This document shows, one piece after another, positions 1 to 6,892 of a DNA stretch of 64,000 bases (position 1 is its first letter; every line of letters begins with the position of its first letter). Where the stretch lies: contig JACOUL010000010.1 of the NCBI GenBank assembly GCA_016177875.1, forward strand, positions 53,102 through 117,101, written 5' to 3'. The DNA comes from Burkholderiales bacterium. GTDB taxonomy: Bacteria; Pseudomonadota; Gammaproteobacteria; Burkholderiales; Burkholderiaceae_D. The position numbers were made by a program, and so were the translations under genes. The notes beneath the pieces are model-generated. The model was given only the letters and a program-made list of their open reading frames with translations. It was not told the DNA's origin and ran no database searches.

Positions 1-279
1 GACTTGCCCATTGGCCAAGAACGCGATGCGCGTCTTGTTGTTTACAGCGACGCGATCAACTTTTACGCCAAGTCGTTTGGCGATTTCATCACCCAGTTCA
101 ACATCAAAGCCAGTCCACTTGCCCGAGTCATCGATATAGTTCATTGGCGGGGTGTCGTTGCCTGTGCCGATGCGAATCGCGCCGGCAGCTTTGACTTTAT
201 CCAGAATGGATTCGGCATTCGCAGCAGAAGTGCCAAAAATGCATGCAATTGATGCAACAATTAATGCGAGTCGTTTCAT
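1..279 (-). CDS. Amino-acid ABC transporter substrate-binding protein, N-terminal part (truncated by window edge)
   Basis: The reverse strand opens with ATG and gives 93 codons without a stop, running off the window. It starts with a clear signal peptide (MKRLALIVASIACIFG..., cut after AANA). The typical start of family-3 periplasmic binding proteins follows: ILDKVKAAGAIRIGTGND, then PPMNY, GFDVELGDEIAKRLGVK and NNKTRIAFLANGQ. Such proteins capture an amino acid in the periplasm and deliver it to an ABC permease. The ligand cannot be told from this fragment. It lies 27 nt downstream of the dehydrogenase gene on the same strand, so co-transcription is possible but unproven. Confidence 0.85.
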   Translation of the reverse strand, partial: MKRLALIVASIACIFGTSAANAESILDKVKAAGAIRIGTGNDTPPMNYIDDSGKWTGFDVELGDEIAKRLGVKVDRVAVNNKTRIAFLANGQV

Positions 280-306
280 GTCTGTAATCAAAGTTTTTGA
301 AATGGT

Positions 307-1512
307 TTAGAGGGTTTTTACTTCAGATGCTAGAGCGGAGGGCTCATCGACTTCATTGAACGACAAGTCTTTTGCGAGCTGATCACCGAAATTTTTCATA
401 TATTTTTCGATGATTGCCGATGAGCGTACAAAGCGGCTTTGGCAAATGCGAACGGTATCGATCGTCGCGTCATGAAAGTCCATGCCGTGATTGCGAAGCC
501 GCTCAATCCATGTCGTCTCAAACTGCCAATGGTGAGACGCGATTTCCAAATTGATTTGCGCAAAAGTTAGATAGGCACGCTGCCGTGTCGGAATACTTTT
601 CAACGGCACGTCGTCCATCTTGGAATAATAAAAAACCTGACGAGGACGAGTAACTTCGAACCACATATCCCAAAGCGTTCGCATTGAGGGTGACGTGGTT
701 TCTGCCGATACGATGTTCATGAATGCGCCATCAGGAAGCCATTCGTACGCAGCCGAAAATGCGTTGCAGAACGCATCTTGATGGATCAGATTTAAGGGAA
801 GCTTCGGTGCGACGGTGTGGAATTCTGCATGATATCGATCGCAAATCAGGCGTTCCAATCCCATCCACTGCTGATACAGCCCGTACCGCTTGCCGCTATA
901 GCGGCCTGTGTCCCTGGTGCCGATCAATATCGAAGGTCGAAGAACCAGAAAAGGCAGATCGCTGGTGGCGACTAATCTTTCAGCTTCGCGCTTGGTACGC
1001 GTGTACTCGGTTGGGTCGGACGCAGGCTCGTCAAGCAGGGATTCTGGTGTAACTTTATTCTGGTAACCTGAGCTATAGGCAGTGGAAATGTAAAGAAATC
1101 TCTTAATGGTAAGCTTCTTTGCCAGTGTCAGAAGATCTTTAGTGTACCGAACATTGACCGCCTCAAGTTTGGCGACGTCGTAATAGTCAAGACAGCCTGC
1201 ACAATGAATTACTTCGTCAACATTCGCTAACGAAGGAACCATATCTGCCAAAGTAGAGGTGTCTTGAGGCAGGGATACTCGGATAATGCGGGACCTTAGC
1301 CCATCGTTCCAGGGAAGCCCTTGGGCCGCACATTCTTCAATAATTGGCTCAAGCAACGACACGTCATCGTGCGAGCTCCTGACAAGGCAACTGATCTTTG
1401 CGGATGTCGAACGCAATAAAGTCGCGACGATCAAGCTACCGAGGTAGCCATTGGCGCCGGTGACTAAAACGTGATCCGCAGAAAATGGCTGCAAGCGTAA
1501 CGCGTTTTCCAT
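307..1512 (-). CDS. Thioester-reductase/fatty acyl reductase-type extended SDR (NAD-binding domain 4)
   Basis: A 401-residue extended short-chain dehydrogenase. The nucleotide-binding GxxGxxG (GANGYLG) lies at residues 19-25, followed by a basic CLVRS segment that suggests NADP. The active-site serine sits in LYISTAYSSG and the YxxxK pair in EYTRTKREAE. The overall pattern matches the Male-sterility/NAD_binding_4 family, which reduces acyl thioesters to aldehydes or alcohols. The substrate is not known. It is the fourth gene of a tight minus-strand operon, 15 nt after the ArsD-like gene. Pairing an acyl reductase with an aldehyde-deformylating-oxygenase-like protein recalls the cyanobacterial two-step alkane pathway, but this enzyme is from a different reductase family than cyanobacterial Aar. 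An ordinary sugar or steroid epimerase is a less likely alternative. Confidence 0.7.
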   Translation of the reverse strand: MENALRLQPFSADHVLVTGANGYLGSLIVATLLRSTSAKISCLVRSSHDDVSLLEPIIEECAAQGLPWNDGLRSRIIRVSLPQDTSTLADMVPSLANVDEVIHCAGCLDYYDVAKLEAVNVRYTKDLLTLAKKLTIKRFLYISTAYSSGYQNKVTPESLLDEPASDPTEYTRTKREAERLVATSDLPFLVLRPSILIGTRDTGRYSGKRYGLYQQWMGLERLICDRYHAEFHTVAPKLPLNLIHQDAFCNAFSAAYEWLPDGAFMNIVSAETTSPSMRTLWDMWFEVTRPRQVFYYSKMDDVPLKSIPTRQRAYLTFAQINLEIASHHWQFETTWIERLRNHGMDFHDATIDTVRICQSRFVRSSAIIEKYMKNFGDQLAKDLSFNEVDEPSALASEVKTL

Positions 1513-1527
1513 ATGTCGCGGTCCCGC

Positions 1528-1965
1528 CTATTGCGCAGGCAAAGCTGCTTCGGACAGCTTTTTCTGGATCATTTCTGTGCTCGGAACGCCGCCATAGAAT
1601 GCGATGCGACCGCCAATAAAGAGCATCGGGAATGCTGCCAATCCATGGGACTGGAACAGGGAAGCCAAGTTATCTTTAAACTGCTTCTGGGCTTCGTCTG
1701 CATTTGCGCCAAGTTCGCGTAATTGCTTTCTTGTTTCGGTGATAGTGGATTCCGTTACGTTGGAATTTACTCCGGTTTCTTCCATCGCTCGTTTGAGATT
1801 GGTCTTAAGCGCTTCATCCTTTGTAGATGCTAACGAGTCGCAACAAGCTGCAGACAATATCGCTATGCCATCTTTATTGAGCAATGCATTCAGATTTGCC
1901 AGGCCTTGGCCGTCATTTGAACTTGCGGATTTCTTCAATCCGAACAATGCGCTTACTTGCAACAT
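1528..1965 (-). CDS. ArsD-like thioredoxin-fold protein with vicinal cysteines
   Basis: A 145-residue cytosolic protein with no signal peptide. Residues 34-45 read IAILSAACCDSL: a beta-strand followed by vicinal Cys41-Cys42, as in the N-terminal strand of the arsenic metallochaperone ArsD. Near the C-terminus, AFPMLFIGGR has the cis-proline (Pro113) of thioredoxin folds and is followed by GGVPS. There is no CxxC redox site, so metal or metalloid binding or relay is more plausible than disulfide exchange. The gene has a good Shine-Dalgarno sequence (AAAGGA) and lies 10 nt after the permease stop. Assignment to the ArsD superfamily is by eye; a glutaredoxin-like redox protein is the alternative. 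Confidence 0.55.
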   Translation of the reverse strand: MLQVSALFGLKKSASSNDGQGLANLNALLNKDGIAILSAACCDSLASTKDEALKTNLKRAMEETGVNSNVTESTITETRKQLRELGANADEAQKQFKDNLASLFQSHGLAAFPMLFIGGRIAFYGGVPSTEMIQKKLSEAALPAQ

Positions 1966-1975
1966 AAATTTTCCT

Positions 1976-2893
1976 TTAGAAGAATTTGGAAGCGAATTCC
2001 ATCACGACACCGATCACGGTCGCAGAAACAATGATGGTCAGTACATGGGTCAGCATGAGTGGAAGCCTGAACAATTTGGTCAGCATGATCATTTCCGGAA
2101 TGCCTGTGCCTGTAGATGCGACCATAAATGCAGCTACTGCACCGACGCCGAGACCTTTACCAAGAAGTGCGATAGCGATGGGGACTACCATGGCAGCATT
2201 CAGATAAAAGGGAACGCCGATTAGCGCCATCGCAAAAATGAGCAAGGGACCGGGAACGCTCTTCTGCAGATTCAGCAAGGCATCTTGCGGTGTGTAGCCA
2301 TAGATGAGTGAGCCAACCAAGATGCCGACGATTAAGTAAGGCGAAGCGGACTTTAATTCGTGCCACGCACCGCGCGCAGCGAAGCGCATCTTTGTACCAA
2401 AACTTACGCTACTGCTGCTGCCCCCCAAGTCGACTGCCCCATCGATGCTCGGACCGCCGGCAGTCGCTCGAACAAACCGAACCATGCCGATTTTGTCCAG
2501 TAAGATGCCGAATGCCACTGATAAACTTGAGGCGAGCACGAGGAACAGAGTCGCTTGTGCCATGGACTTTTCGCGCATTAAAACGATGAGAACGCCTTCG
2601 TTAATGACGGGCGAAGCAACGAGGAAGGTAAAGCAAACTCCAAATCGTACTTTCGAGCGCAACATGCCTGAAAGGACGGGGACAGTAGAGCATGAACAAA
2701 ATGGCGTGACGGCGCCAGCGACGGCTGCGGCAACCGCTCCCATTTCAAGGGAGGTTTTGCGAAGCGCGTCACCGAGTTTTTGCCCTATGCTCTGTTGAAG
2801 CATTCCAACCAAGAAGGCAACCAGAAAGAAAAGCACTGCAAGCGCGGTTCCTTCCTTCAGGATGAAATCGGTTATTGAGTGAAAATCATTCAT
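1976..2893 (-). CDS. DUF318 / ArsP-type membrane permease
   Basis: A 305-residue polytopic membrane protein with about eight hydrophobic segments. The family signature TPFCSCSTVPVLSGML (Cys66, Cys68) is followed by VASPVINEGVLI, and a related second half contains GTGIPEMIMLTKL. DUF318 permeases include ArsP, which exports trivalent organoarsenicals; other members have no known substrate. I chose the ATG encoding MNDFH because AGAGAG lies just upstream; a TTG two codons earlier is possible. The gene sits between the diiron protein and the CC-motif thioredoxin-fold protein with gaps of 31 and 10 nt, so one transcript is likely. The context fits efflux of a compound made or modified by its neighbours, but the substrate is inferred. 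Confidence 0.8.
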   Translation of the reverse strand: MNDFHSITDFILKEGTALAVLFFLVAFLVGMLQQSIGQKLGDALRKTSLEMGAVAAAVAGAVTPFCSCSTVPVLSGMLRSKVRFGVCFTFLVASPVINEGVLIVLMREKSMAQATLFLVLASSLSVAFGILLDKIGMVRFVRATAGGPSIDGAVDLGGSSSSVSFGTKMRFAARGAWHELKSASPYLIVGILVGSLIYGYTPQDALLNLQKSVPGPLLIFAMALIGVPFYLNAAMVVPIAIALLGKGLGVGAVAAFMVASTGTGIPEMIMLTKLFRLPLMLTHVLTIIVSATVIGVVMEFASKFF

Positions 2894-2924
2894 AGTCAAT
2901 CTCTCTTGGTTGGTCTTTCGTCAG

Positions 2925-3860
2925 TTAGCAGCAGGGAGCAACTTTAGTGCTGCGCATTGGCGCGTCGGAGAGACCGCAGGTGGAAACATCTCCGGTGCCG
3001 CAGGAAGAAGGTGCGGCGTCTGAGCGCAGACTGATATCGCCTTTTGGCTGAACACCGTAGCTCGACATGCCGGCAATCAAAGGCATGGTCACCTTGTCGT
3101 CAAAGCCAACTTTCTCGAGCGTCTCCATATAGGTATCAAGCGCTTCGACTCGCAAGGCTTCAATATCGGTTCTGATGCTGTCCAGACCGATGCCGCCGCA
3201 ATCTACCTGGAGTTCGCCGCAGAGCGCATGGCAGCTGGTGCTGATCATGCTAAAGAGTTCTGGCATGACTTTATGGTGTGCCCAGATCAGACTGTCATGA
3301 ACGCCATCGGAATCTTCGGCAATCATGGCCTTAATGCGATTGATGCCGATCTCCAAATGTTCGAGCTCGTCTTCCAGAATTAGGCCGGCAACTTGGGTGG
3401 TCTCAGGATCCGTATCACGGCACAGTACGCGATACAAAACGATCGCCATGGTTTCGGTCATCAAATCCTGGATGATCAGACAGGAAGCTAGATCCTTTTT
3501 GCGAACAGCTTGCGAGAAGATGTTGCGGATGTTGCGCCACTGCGGCTCGACGATTTCTGTTTTGACTGGATAGTTCAAACGCTTACCAAGGCTTGCAAGC
3601 ATCTTGATATGTTTGGACTCTTCTGTGGCTTGTTTAACGGTTTCGATTTTCGCGTCTGTATTCGGCATGATCGGTACCATTTCCGAATAATTTTCGACAG
3701 CCATAATCTCGCCGGAGATGGTGTTCGAAACGATGTAAGCCATCAAATCGAAGTAGCGCTTGTCTTTGCTGTGTTTAAGTGATTCGAAGGACTCAGCCGA
3801 AGCGCCAAATCCTGCGGGGCAAGTTTCGGTAGAAGGTTGTTCAATTGCAGTTGTTGTCAT
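2925..3860 (-). CDS. Aldehyde-deformylating-oxygenase-like diiron protein with cysteine-rich tail
   Basis: A 311-residue ferritin-like helical protein. All six expected diiron ligands can be placed: Glu51 (SGEIMA), Glu81 and His84 (EESKH), Glu136 (MTETMA), Glu165 and His168 (EDELEH). Segments around them resemble cyanobacterial aldehyde deformylating oxygenase: CLIIQDLM, TLEKVGFDDKVTMP and MSSYG match that family's CLLIQSLI, ALENIGFTTREIMRM and MSAYG. That enzyme turns fatty aldehydes into alkanes and formate using O2. Unusual here are an N-terminal extension of about 35 residues, extra cysteines around 210-221, and a roughly 40-residue tail with Cys287, Cys295 and a terminal Cys310-Cys311 pair. 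It is first in the operon and has an AAAGGA ribosome site. The reaction is unknown: it could be an oxygenase on another substrate or a metal-storage protein. Confidence 0.65.
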   Translation of the reverse strand: MTTTAIEQPSTETCPAGFGASAESFESLKHSKDKRYFDLMAYIVSNTISGEIMAVENYSEMVPIMPNTDAKIETVKQATEESKHIKMLASLGKRLNYPVKTEIVEPQWRNIRNIFSQAVRKKDLASCLIIQDLMTETMAIVLYRVLCRDTDPETTQVAGLILEDELEHLEIGINRIKAMIAEDSDGVHDSLIWAHHKVMPELFSMISTSCHALCGELQVDCGGIGLDSIRTDIEALRVEALDTYMETLEKVGFDDKVTMPLIAGMSSYGVQPKGDISLRSDAAPSSCGTGDVSTCGLSDAPMRSTKVAPCC

Positions 3861-3924
3861 GTCGTTCGTCCTTTGCTTTGGAGTGATGGATAAACAATGG
3901 GGCGGTCTGTTTCAATTGTTCAAT

Positions 3925-3996
3925 ATAAATGCAAACATGCGCATAAATGCACTTAAATTTTATATGTATACGTGCACAGATACGCATGTATGCACA
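3925..3996. promoter_or_regulatory. Candidate operator: paired 18-bp-phased direct repeats upstream of the diiron operon
   Basis: ATAAATGCA occurs at 3925-3933 and again at 3943-3951. TGCACA occurs at 3973-3978 and 3991-3996. Each pair is spaced exactly 18 bp in an AT-rich stretch 65-136 bp before the start of the diiron gene. This looks like a regulator binding region and probable promoter. No regulator gene is adjacent except the small ribbon-helix-helix protein at 4342-4542, whose family often binds short direct repeats. The rest of 3861-4341 holds no convincing gene. Confidence 0.35.
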
Positions 3997-4116
3997 AATA
4001 TTATCAGGGTATTTAACTTTTTGTAAACGTATTTTGGGAATTAATTACGAGGAGCCTCTAAACCTCAGAAGAGGCCAGAAACGAGGAGTCACTATTGCAA
4101 ATTATGTAATTTATGA

Positions 4117-4138
4117 CAATCCCATAAATATGGGATTG
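4117..4138. promoter_or_regulatory. Perfect 22-bp palindrome, candidate operator
   Basis: CAATCCCATA and TATGGGATTG are exact reverse complements separated by AA. It lies in a non-coding stretch of about 480 bp between the diiron operon and the ribbon-helix-helix gene. There is no T-tract, so it is more likely a protein-binding site than a terminator. Two copies of ACGAGGAG (4047-4054 and 4081-4088) lie nearby. Target gene unknown. Confidence 0.4.
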
Positions 4139-4341
4139 ACAGTCTACCTAAAGGAACTCCTCAGTGTCGTAAGGAGAATGCAAATTAAGCGACTGATAAA
4201 ACACAATCTGGCAATCTGTTGAGAAATATCAAAAGCTGCCGAAGCTGAACATTGGCAATGTCGGGATCCGATATCGGGTCGGGCGAAGTGTTTTCGAATG
4301 ATGTTGCTGAAATCAGCACCGATCGTCTCTGCATCGTCCGC

Positions 4342-4542
4342 TTATTTCTTTTTCGCAGAAGCAGCACCGCTCCCCACTTTGCTTTTCGTGCTGTAGCTGA
4401 CGCCGTGCTTGTCAAGATATTCCCGCATCAGTTGGCGCACCACTTGAGAGGGAGTCAGATCTTGTGCTGCGCATAGTTCCTCGAACGCTTTCTTTTTCAC
4501 GGGATCGACCAAGACGGTCAAGCGGGCGGTTTTGGCTTCCAT
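4342..4542 (-). CDS. Ribbon-helix-helix DNA-binding protein
   Basis: A 66-residue basic protein. The N-terminal strand KTARLTVLVDPVKKKAFEEL and the helix-turn-helix TPSQVVRQLMREYLDKHG are the ribbon-helix-helix (CopG/Arc-like) pattern, and the tail is lysine-rich. Such proteins dimerise and bind short repeats as repressors. No toxin gene is adjacent, so an antitoxin role is not supported. It may control the neighbouring diiron/permease operon or itself, but this is only inferred from position. AT-rich sequence with a TATAAT-like hexamer lies upstream at about 4570-4585, read on the minus strand. Confidence 0.7.
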   Translation of the reverse strand: MEAKTARLTVLVDPVKKKAFEELCAAQDLTPSQVVRQLMREYLDKHGVSYSTKSKVGSGAASAKKK

Positions 4543-4624
4543 AGTTTTTTATAGAGGGAAAGAAAATGAAAAAATTATAATTTAATTGTAATCGGATGCG
4601 CTAAGCGTGTCATATCGACAGGAT

Positions 4625-5374
4625 CTAGGATCGGATGCCGAGCAGGTCGAGAATGCCGCACACGAAGGTGAGCGGATGCGGCGGGCAGCCGGGCACGTAA
4701 AGCGTGGGCACAAATCGTTCAAGAAAGGCGCGTTCCAGCGCGCTTGATCCTTCAAACGGTCCGCCGGAGATAGCGCAGGCGCCCACTGCGATGACTAGTT
4801 TGGGCTCGGGCATGGCATCCCAACACGACTGCAATGCAGCCGCCATGTTACGCGTGATGGGGCCTGTCAGCACCAAGCCGTCCGCGTGTCGCGGCGACGC
4901 CACGATGTCGATGCCGTAGCGGCCGATATCGAAGTTCACATTGGTGAGCGCATTCACTTCCAGTTCGCAGCCGTTGCATCCGCCGGCGGAGACCGAGCGC
5001 AGCTTCAGCGAGCGGCCGAAACGTTTGCGCAATGCCTCGGATACCTTAATCGGGTCGAGATCGGGACGCGGCTCGCTCACCGTCAGTGCGCCACGCGCTG
5101 TGGCTGCCAGTCTGAAATCGTTGGAGAACGAGAACTTGGCGCTCGGGCAGGCCGGCTCGCAATCTCCGCACAGCACGCAGCGGCCCAAGTCAATGGCGAC
5201 CGGGTCCAGCGTGATCGCATGAGTAGGGCAGACGGACACGCAGGCGTTGCAAGCTGAATCGCAAGCTTGCGCGGCGATTATGGGTTTGCCCCGAAATCCG
5301 ATAGGATGGGCCTGGCGCGGATCGGAAATGTACTGCGTGCCTTGCGAAACTCTGACCGTGATCGATTTGCGCAT
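4625..5374 (-). CDS. hyfI: Hydrogenase-4/complex-I-like small subunit fused to a 2x[4Fe-4S] ferredoxin domain
   Basis: A 249-residue protein with two parts. Residues 1-85 are a ferredoxin module with CxxxCxxCxxxCP and CxxCxxCxxxCP ligand sets, matching the HycF/HyfH/NuoI role. Residues 95-249 are a NuoB/HycG-like domain that keeps the four cysteines of the proximal cluster: CNGC in GGCNGCELEV, Cys in GACAISGG and Cys in PGCPPHP. E. coli HyfH and HyfI are separate proteins, so this is a fusion. It is the last gene of the operon, 36 nt after the large subunit. It probably passes electrons between a soluble donor or acceptor and the large subunit. Confidence 0.8.
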   Translation of the reverse strand: MRKSITVRVSQGTQYISDPRQAHPIGFRGKPIIAAQACDSACNACVSVCPTHAITLDPVAIDLGRCVLCGDCEPACPSAKFSFSNDFRLAATARGALTVSEPRPDLDPIKVSEALRKRFGRSLKLRSVSAGGCNGCELEVNALTNVNFDIGRYGIDIVASPRHADGLVLTGPITRNMAAALQSCWDAMPEPKLVIAVGACAISGGPFEGSSALERAFLERFVPTLYVPGCPPHPLTFVCGILDLLGIRS

Positions 5375-5410
5375 CCTTGTGTCCTGATAGATTATGAAAC
5401 GCGGTCCCGC

Positions 5411-6892
5411 TTAGAGATCGTTCCCGCAATAAGAAAGATCGAAGCTCTTATTGCAGATCGGGAAATCGGAGATCTCGTTGTCGCGTAGCGCGAGCGCGAG
5501 GCCGAACCAATTCGGCAGCGACGGATCCTGCACCTTGTAGTGAAGCAGGCGCCCGTCCGGACCGGTTTCGATTGCCTGCAGCACCGGCCCGCGAAAACCT
5601 TCGCGGATCGAAACACAGAGTTTATCAGCCTGTAATTTCCCTGGAGCGGCACAACGCGCGACATTCAAGTCGCGATCGGTGGCTTGCAAAACTTGCGTGA
5701 GCCAACGCACCGACTCGTCGATCTCTCGCATGCGCAGATGCAGGCGTGCCCAGCAGTCGCCCGATTCTTCCGTCAACACGGCTATCGGATAGGTGCCATA
5801 GGCATGGCCGGGAAAGCTGGCGCGCGTGTCGACGGCTACGCCGCTGCTTCGCGCCGCAAGGCCGGTCAGTCCGAGCTCACGCGCTGCCAAGTTGGTGACC
5901 GTGCCGACACCCTTGAAGCGGGATTGCACGCTGCGCGCGGTAAGCATCAGGTCGTTGACTTCTGCAAAGTCCTTGGCGAAAGCGGCCAAGGTGGCGAGCA
6001 AGTCGCGGCGCAGTTCATCGGTCAGGCCGAAGCGCACGCCGCCCGGCCTTAACCAGCCGCGTCCGAAACGGCTGCCGCAGCAACGCATGGAGGCGTTGAT
6101 GATCGCGGTGCGCAGCCGTCCGTAAGTGGCGCCGCCTTGTAAGAACGCGATGTCGGTCGCCAGGCCGGTTAATGCAACCAGGTGCATGGCCACGCGCTCG
6201 AGTTCGAGCGCAACGCCGCGCACCAGCTCGGCTTCCAGCGCAACGGGCGACTCGGCCAGCGCTTCCATCGCGGCACAATAGGCCCAGGCGTAAGCGACGC
6301 TGCTGTCGCCGGCAATCGATTCGACCAGCGGACAGAGCGCCAGCGGCGGGCGCTGCAGCAATAGCGCCTCGATGCCGCGGTGCTGGTAGCCGAGTTGAAT
6401 TTCCAGATGGTGCACTTGTTCGCCCAGGCACATGAAGCGGAAGTGACCCGGCTCGATCACGCTGGCATGGATCGGCCCGACGCCGACTTCATGCACCTCT
6501 TGTCCGCGCACCGTGAAGAAGGGATGTTCGTTCATGCGCTGCTGGCGTTCGCCCTCGTAGCGTACCGGCTTAAGCCAGGGATGATCGGCGGGCACGATGC
6601 CGGTTTGCTCCCACAATTCGCGTTCGAAAATTTGCGCCGCGGGGTGACGTAGCGTAAGCGAAGGATAGCGCTCGCTGCGGCCAGCCGATGCGCGCAAGAA
6701 GGAGAGCCGGCCCGAGTTGTCTTGTAGAACGGTGGTCACGACTATCCGCTCGTCGGCATCGGGGCGACCTATCAGCGTAAGCAAACGATCGCCAGCATCG
6801 AGCTGGGCCAGGCATTGTTGTGCCCAAACGTCCAGGCCGTTCTGCGCGATATCTCGTACGCTGGCAATCAGCAGCGGCTCGGCGGCTTCCAT
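5411..6892 (-). CDS. hyfG: Large (NuoCD/HycE-like) subunit of an Ehr complex, lacking [NiFe] ligands
   Basis: A 493-residue protein. The first 150 residues resemble the NuoC/30-kDa domain and the rest the NuoD/HycE catalytic subunit (HHLEIQLGYQHRGIE). In true group-4 hydrogenases a CxxC near HRGIE and a C-terminal DPCxxC hold the nickel-iron centre. Here the first is replaced by VESIAGDSS and the second by DLSYCGNDL, so the site cannot bind [NiFe]. That defines the energy-converting-hydrogenase-related (Ehr) group, whose reaction is unknown. I chose the ATG overlapping the upstream stop (TGATG); the open frame extends further upstream only as a shadow of the membrane subunit. No maturation (hyp) genes are nearby, consistent with no [NiFe] site. 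Confidence 0.8.
   Translation of the reverse strand: MEAAEPLLIASVRDIAQNGLDVWAQQCLAQLDAGDRLLTLIGRPDADERIVVTTVLQDNSGRLSFLRASAGRSERYPSLTLRHPAAQIFERELWEQTGIVPADHPWLKPVRYEGERQQRMNEHPFFTVRGQEVHEVGVGPIHASVIEPGHFRFMCLGEQVHHLEIQLGYQHRGIEALLLQRPPLALCPLVESIAGDSSVAYAWAYCAAMEALAESPVALEAELVRGVALELERVAMHLVALTGLATDIAFLQGGATYGRLRTAIINASMRCCGSRFGRGWLRPGGVRFGLTDELRRDLLATLAAFAKDFAEVNDLMLTARSVQSRFKGVGTVTNLAARELGLTGLAARSSGVAVDTRASFPGHAYGTYPIAVLTEESGDCWARLHLRMREIDESVRWLTQVLQATDRDLNVARCAAPGKLQADKLCVSIREGFRGPVLQAIETGPDGRLLHYKVQDPSLPNWFGLALALRDNEISDFPICNKSFDLSYCGNDL

Noticed and set aside
4..252. Plus-strand ORF of 82 residues at the left edge
   Set aside because: It is antisense to the clear N-terminus of a periplasmic binding protein on the minus strand.
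3947..4476. Several short ORFs in the gap before the ribbon-helix-helix gene
   Set aside because: No ribosome site, odd composition and mutual overlap; none looks like a protein.
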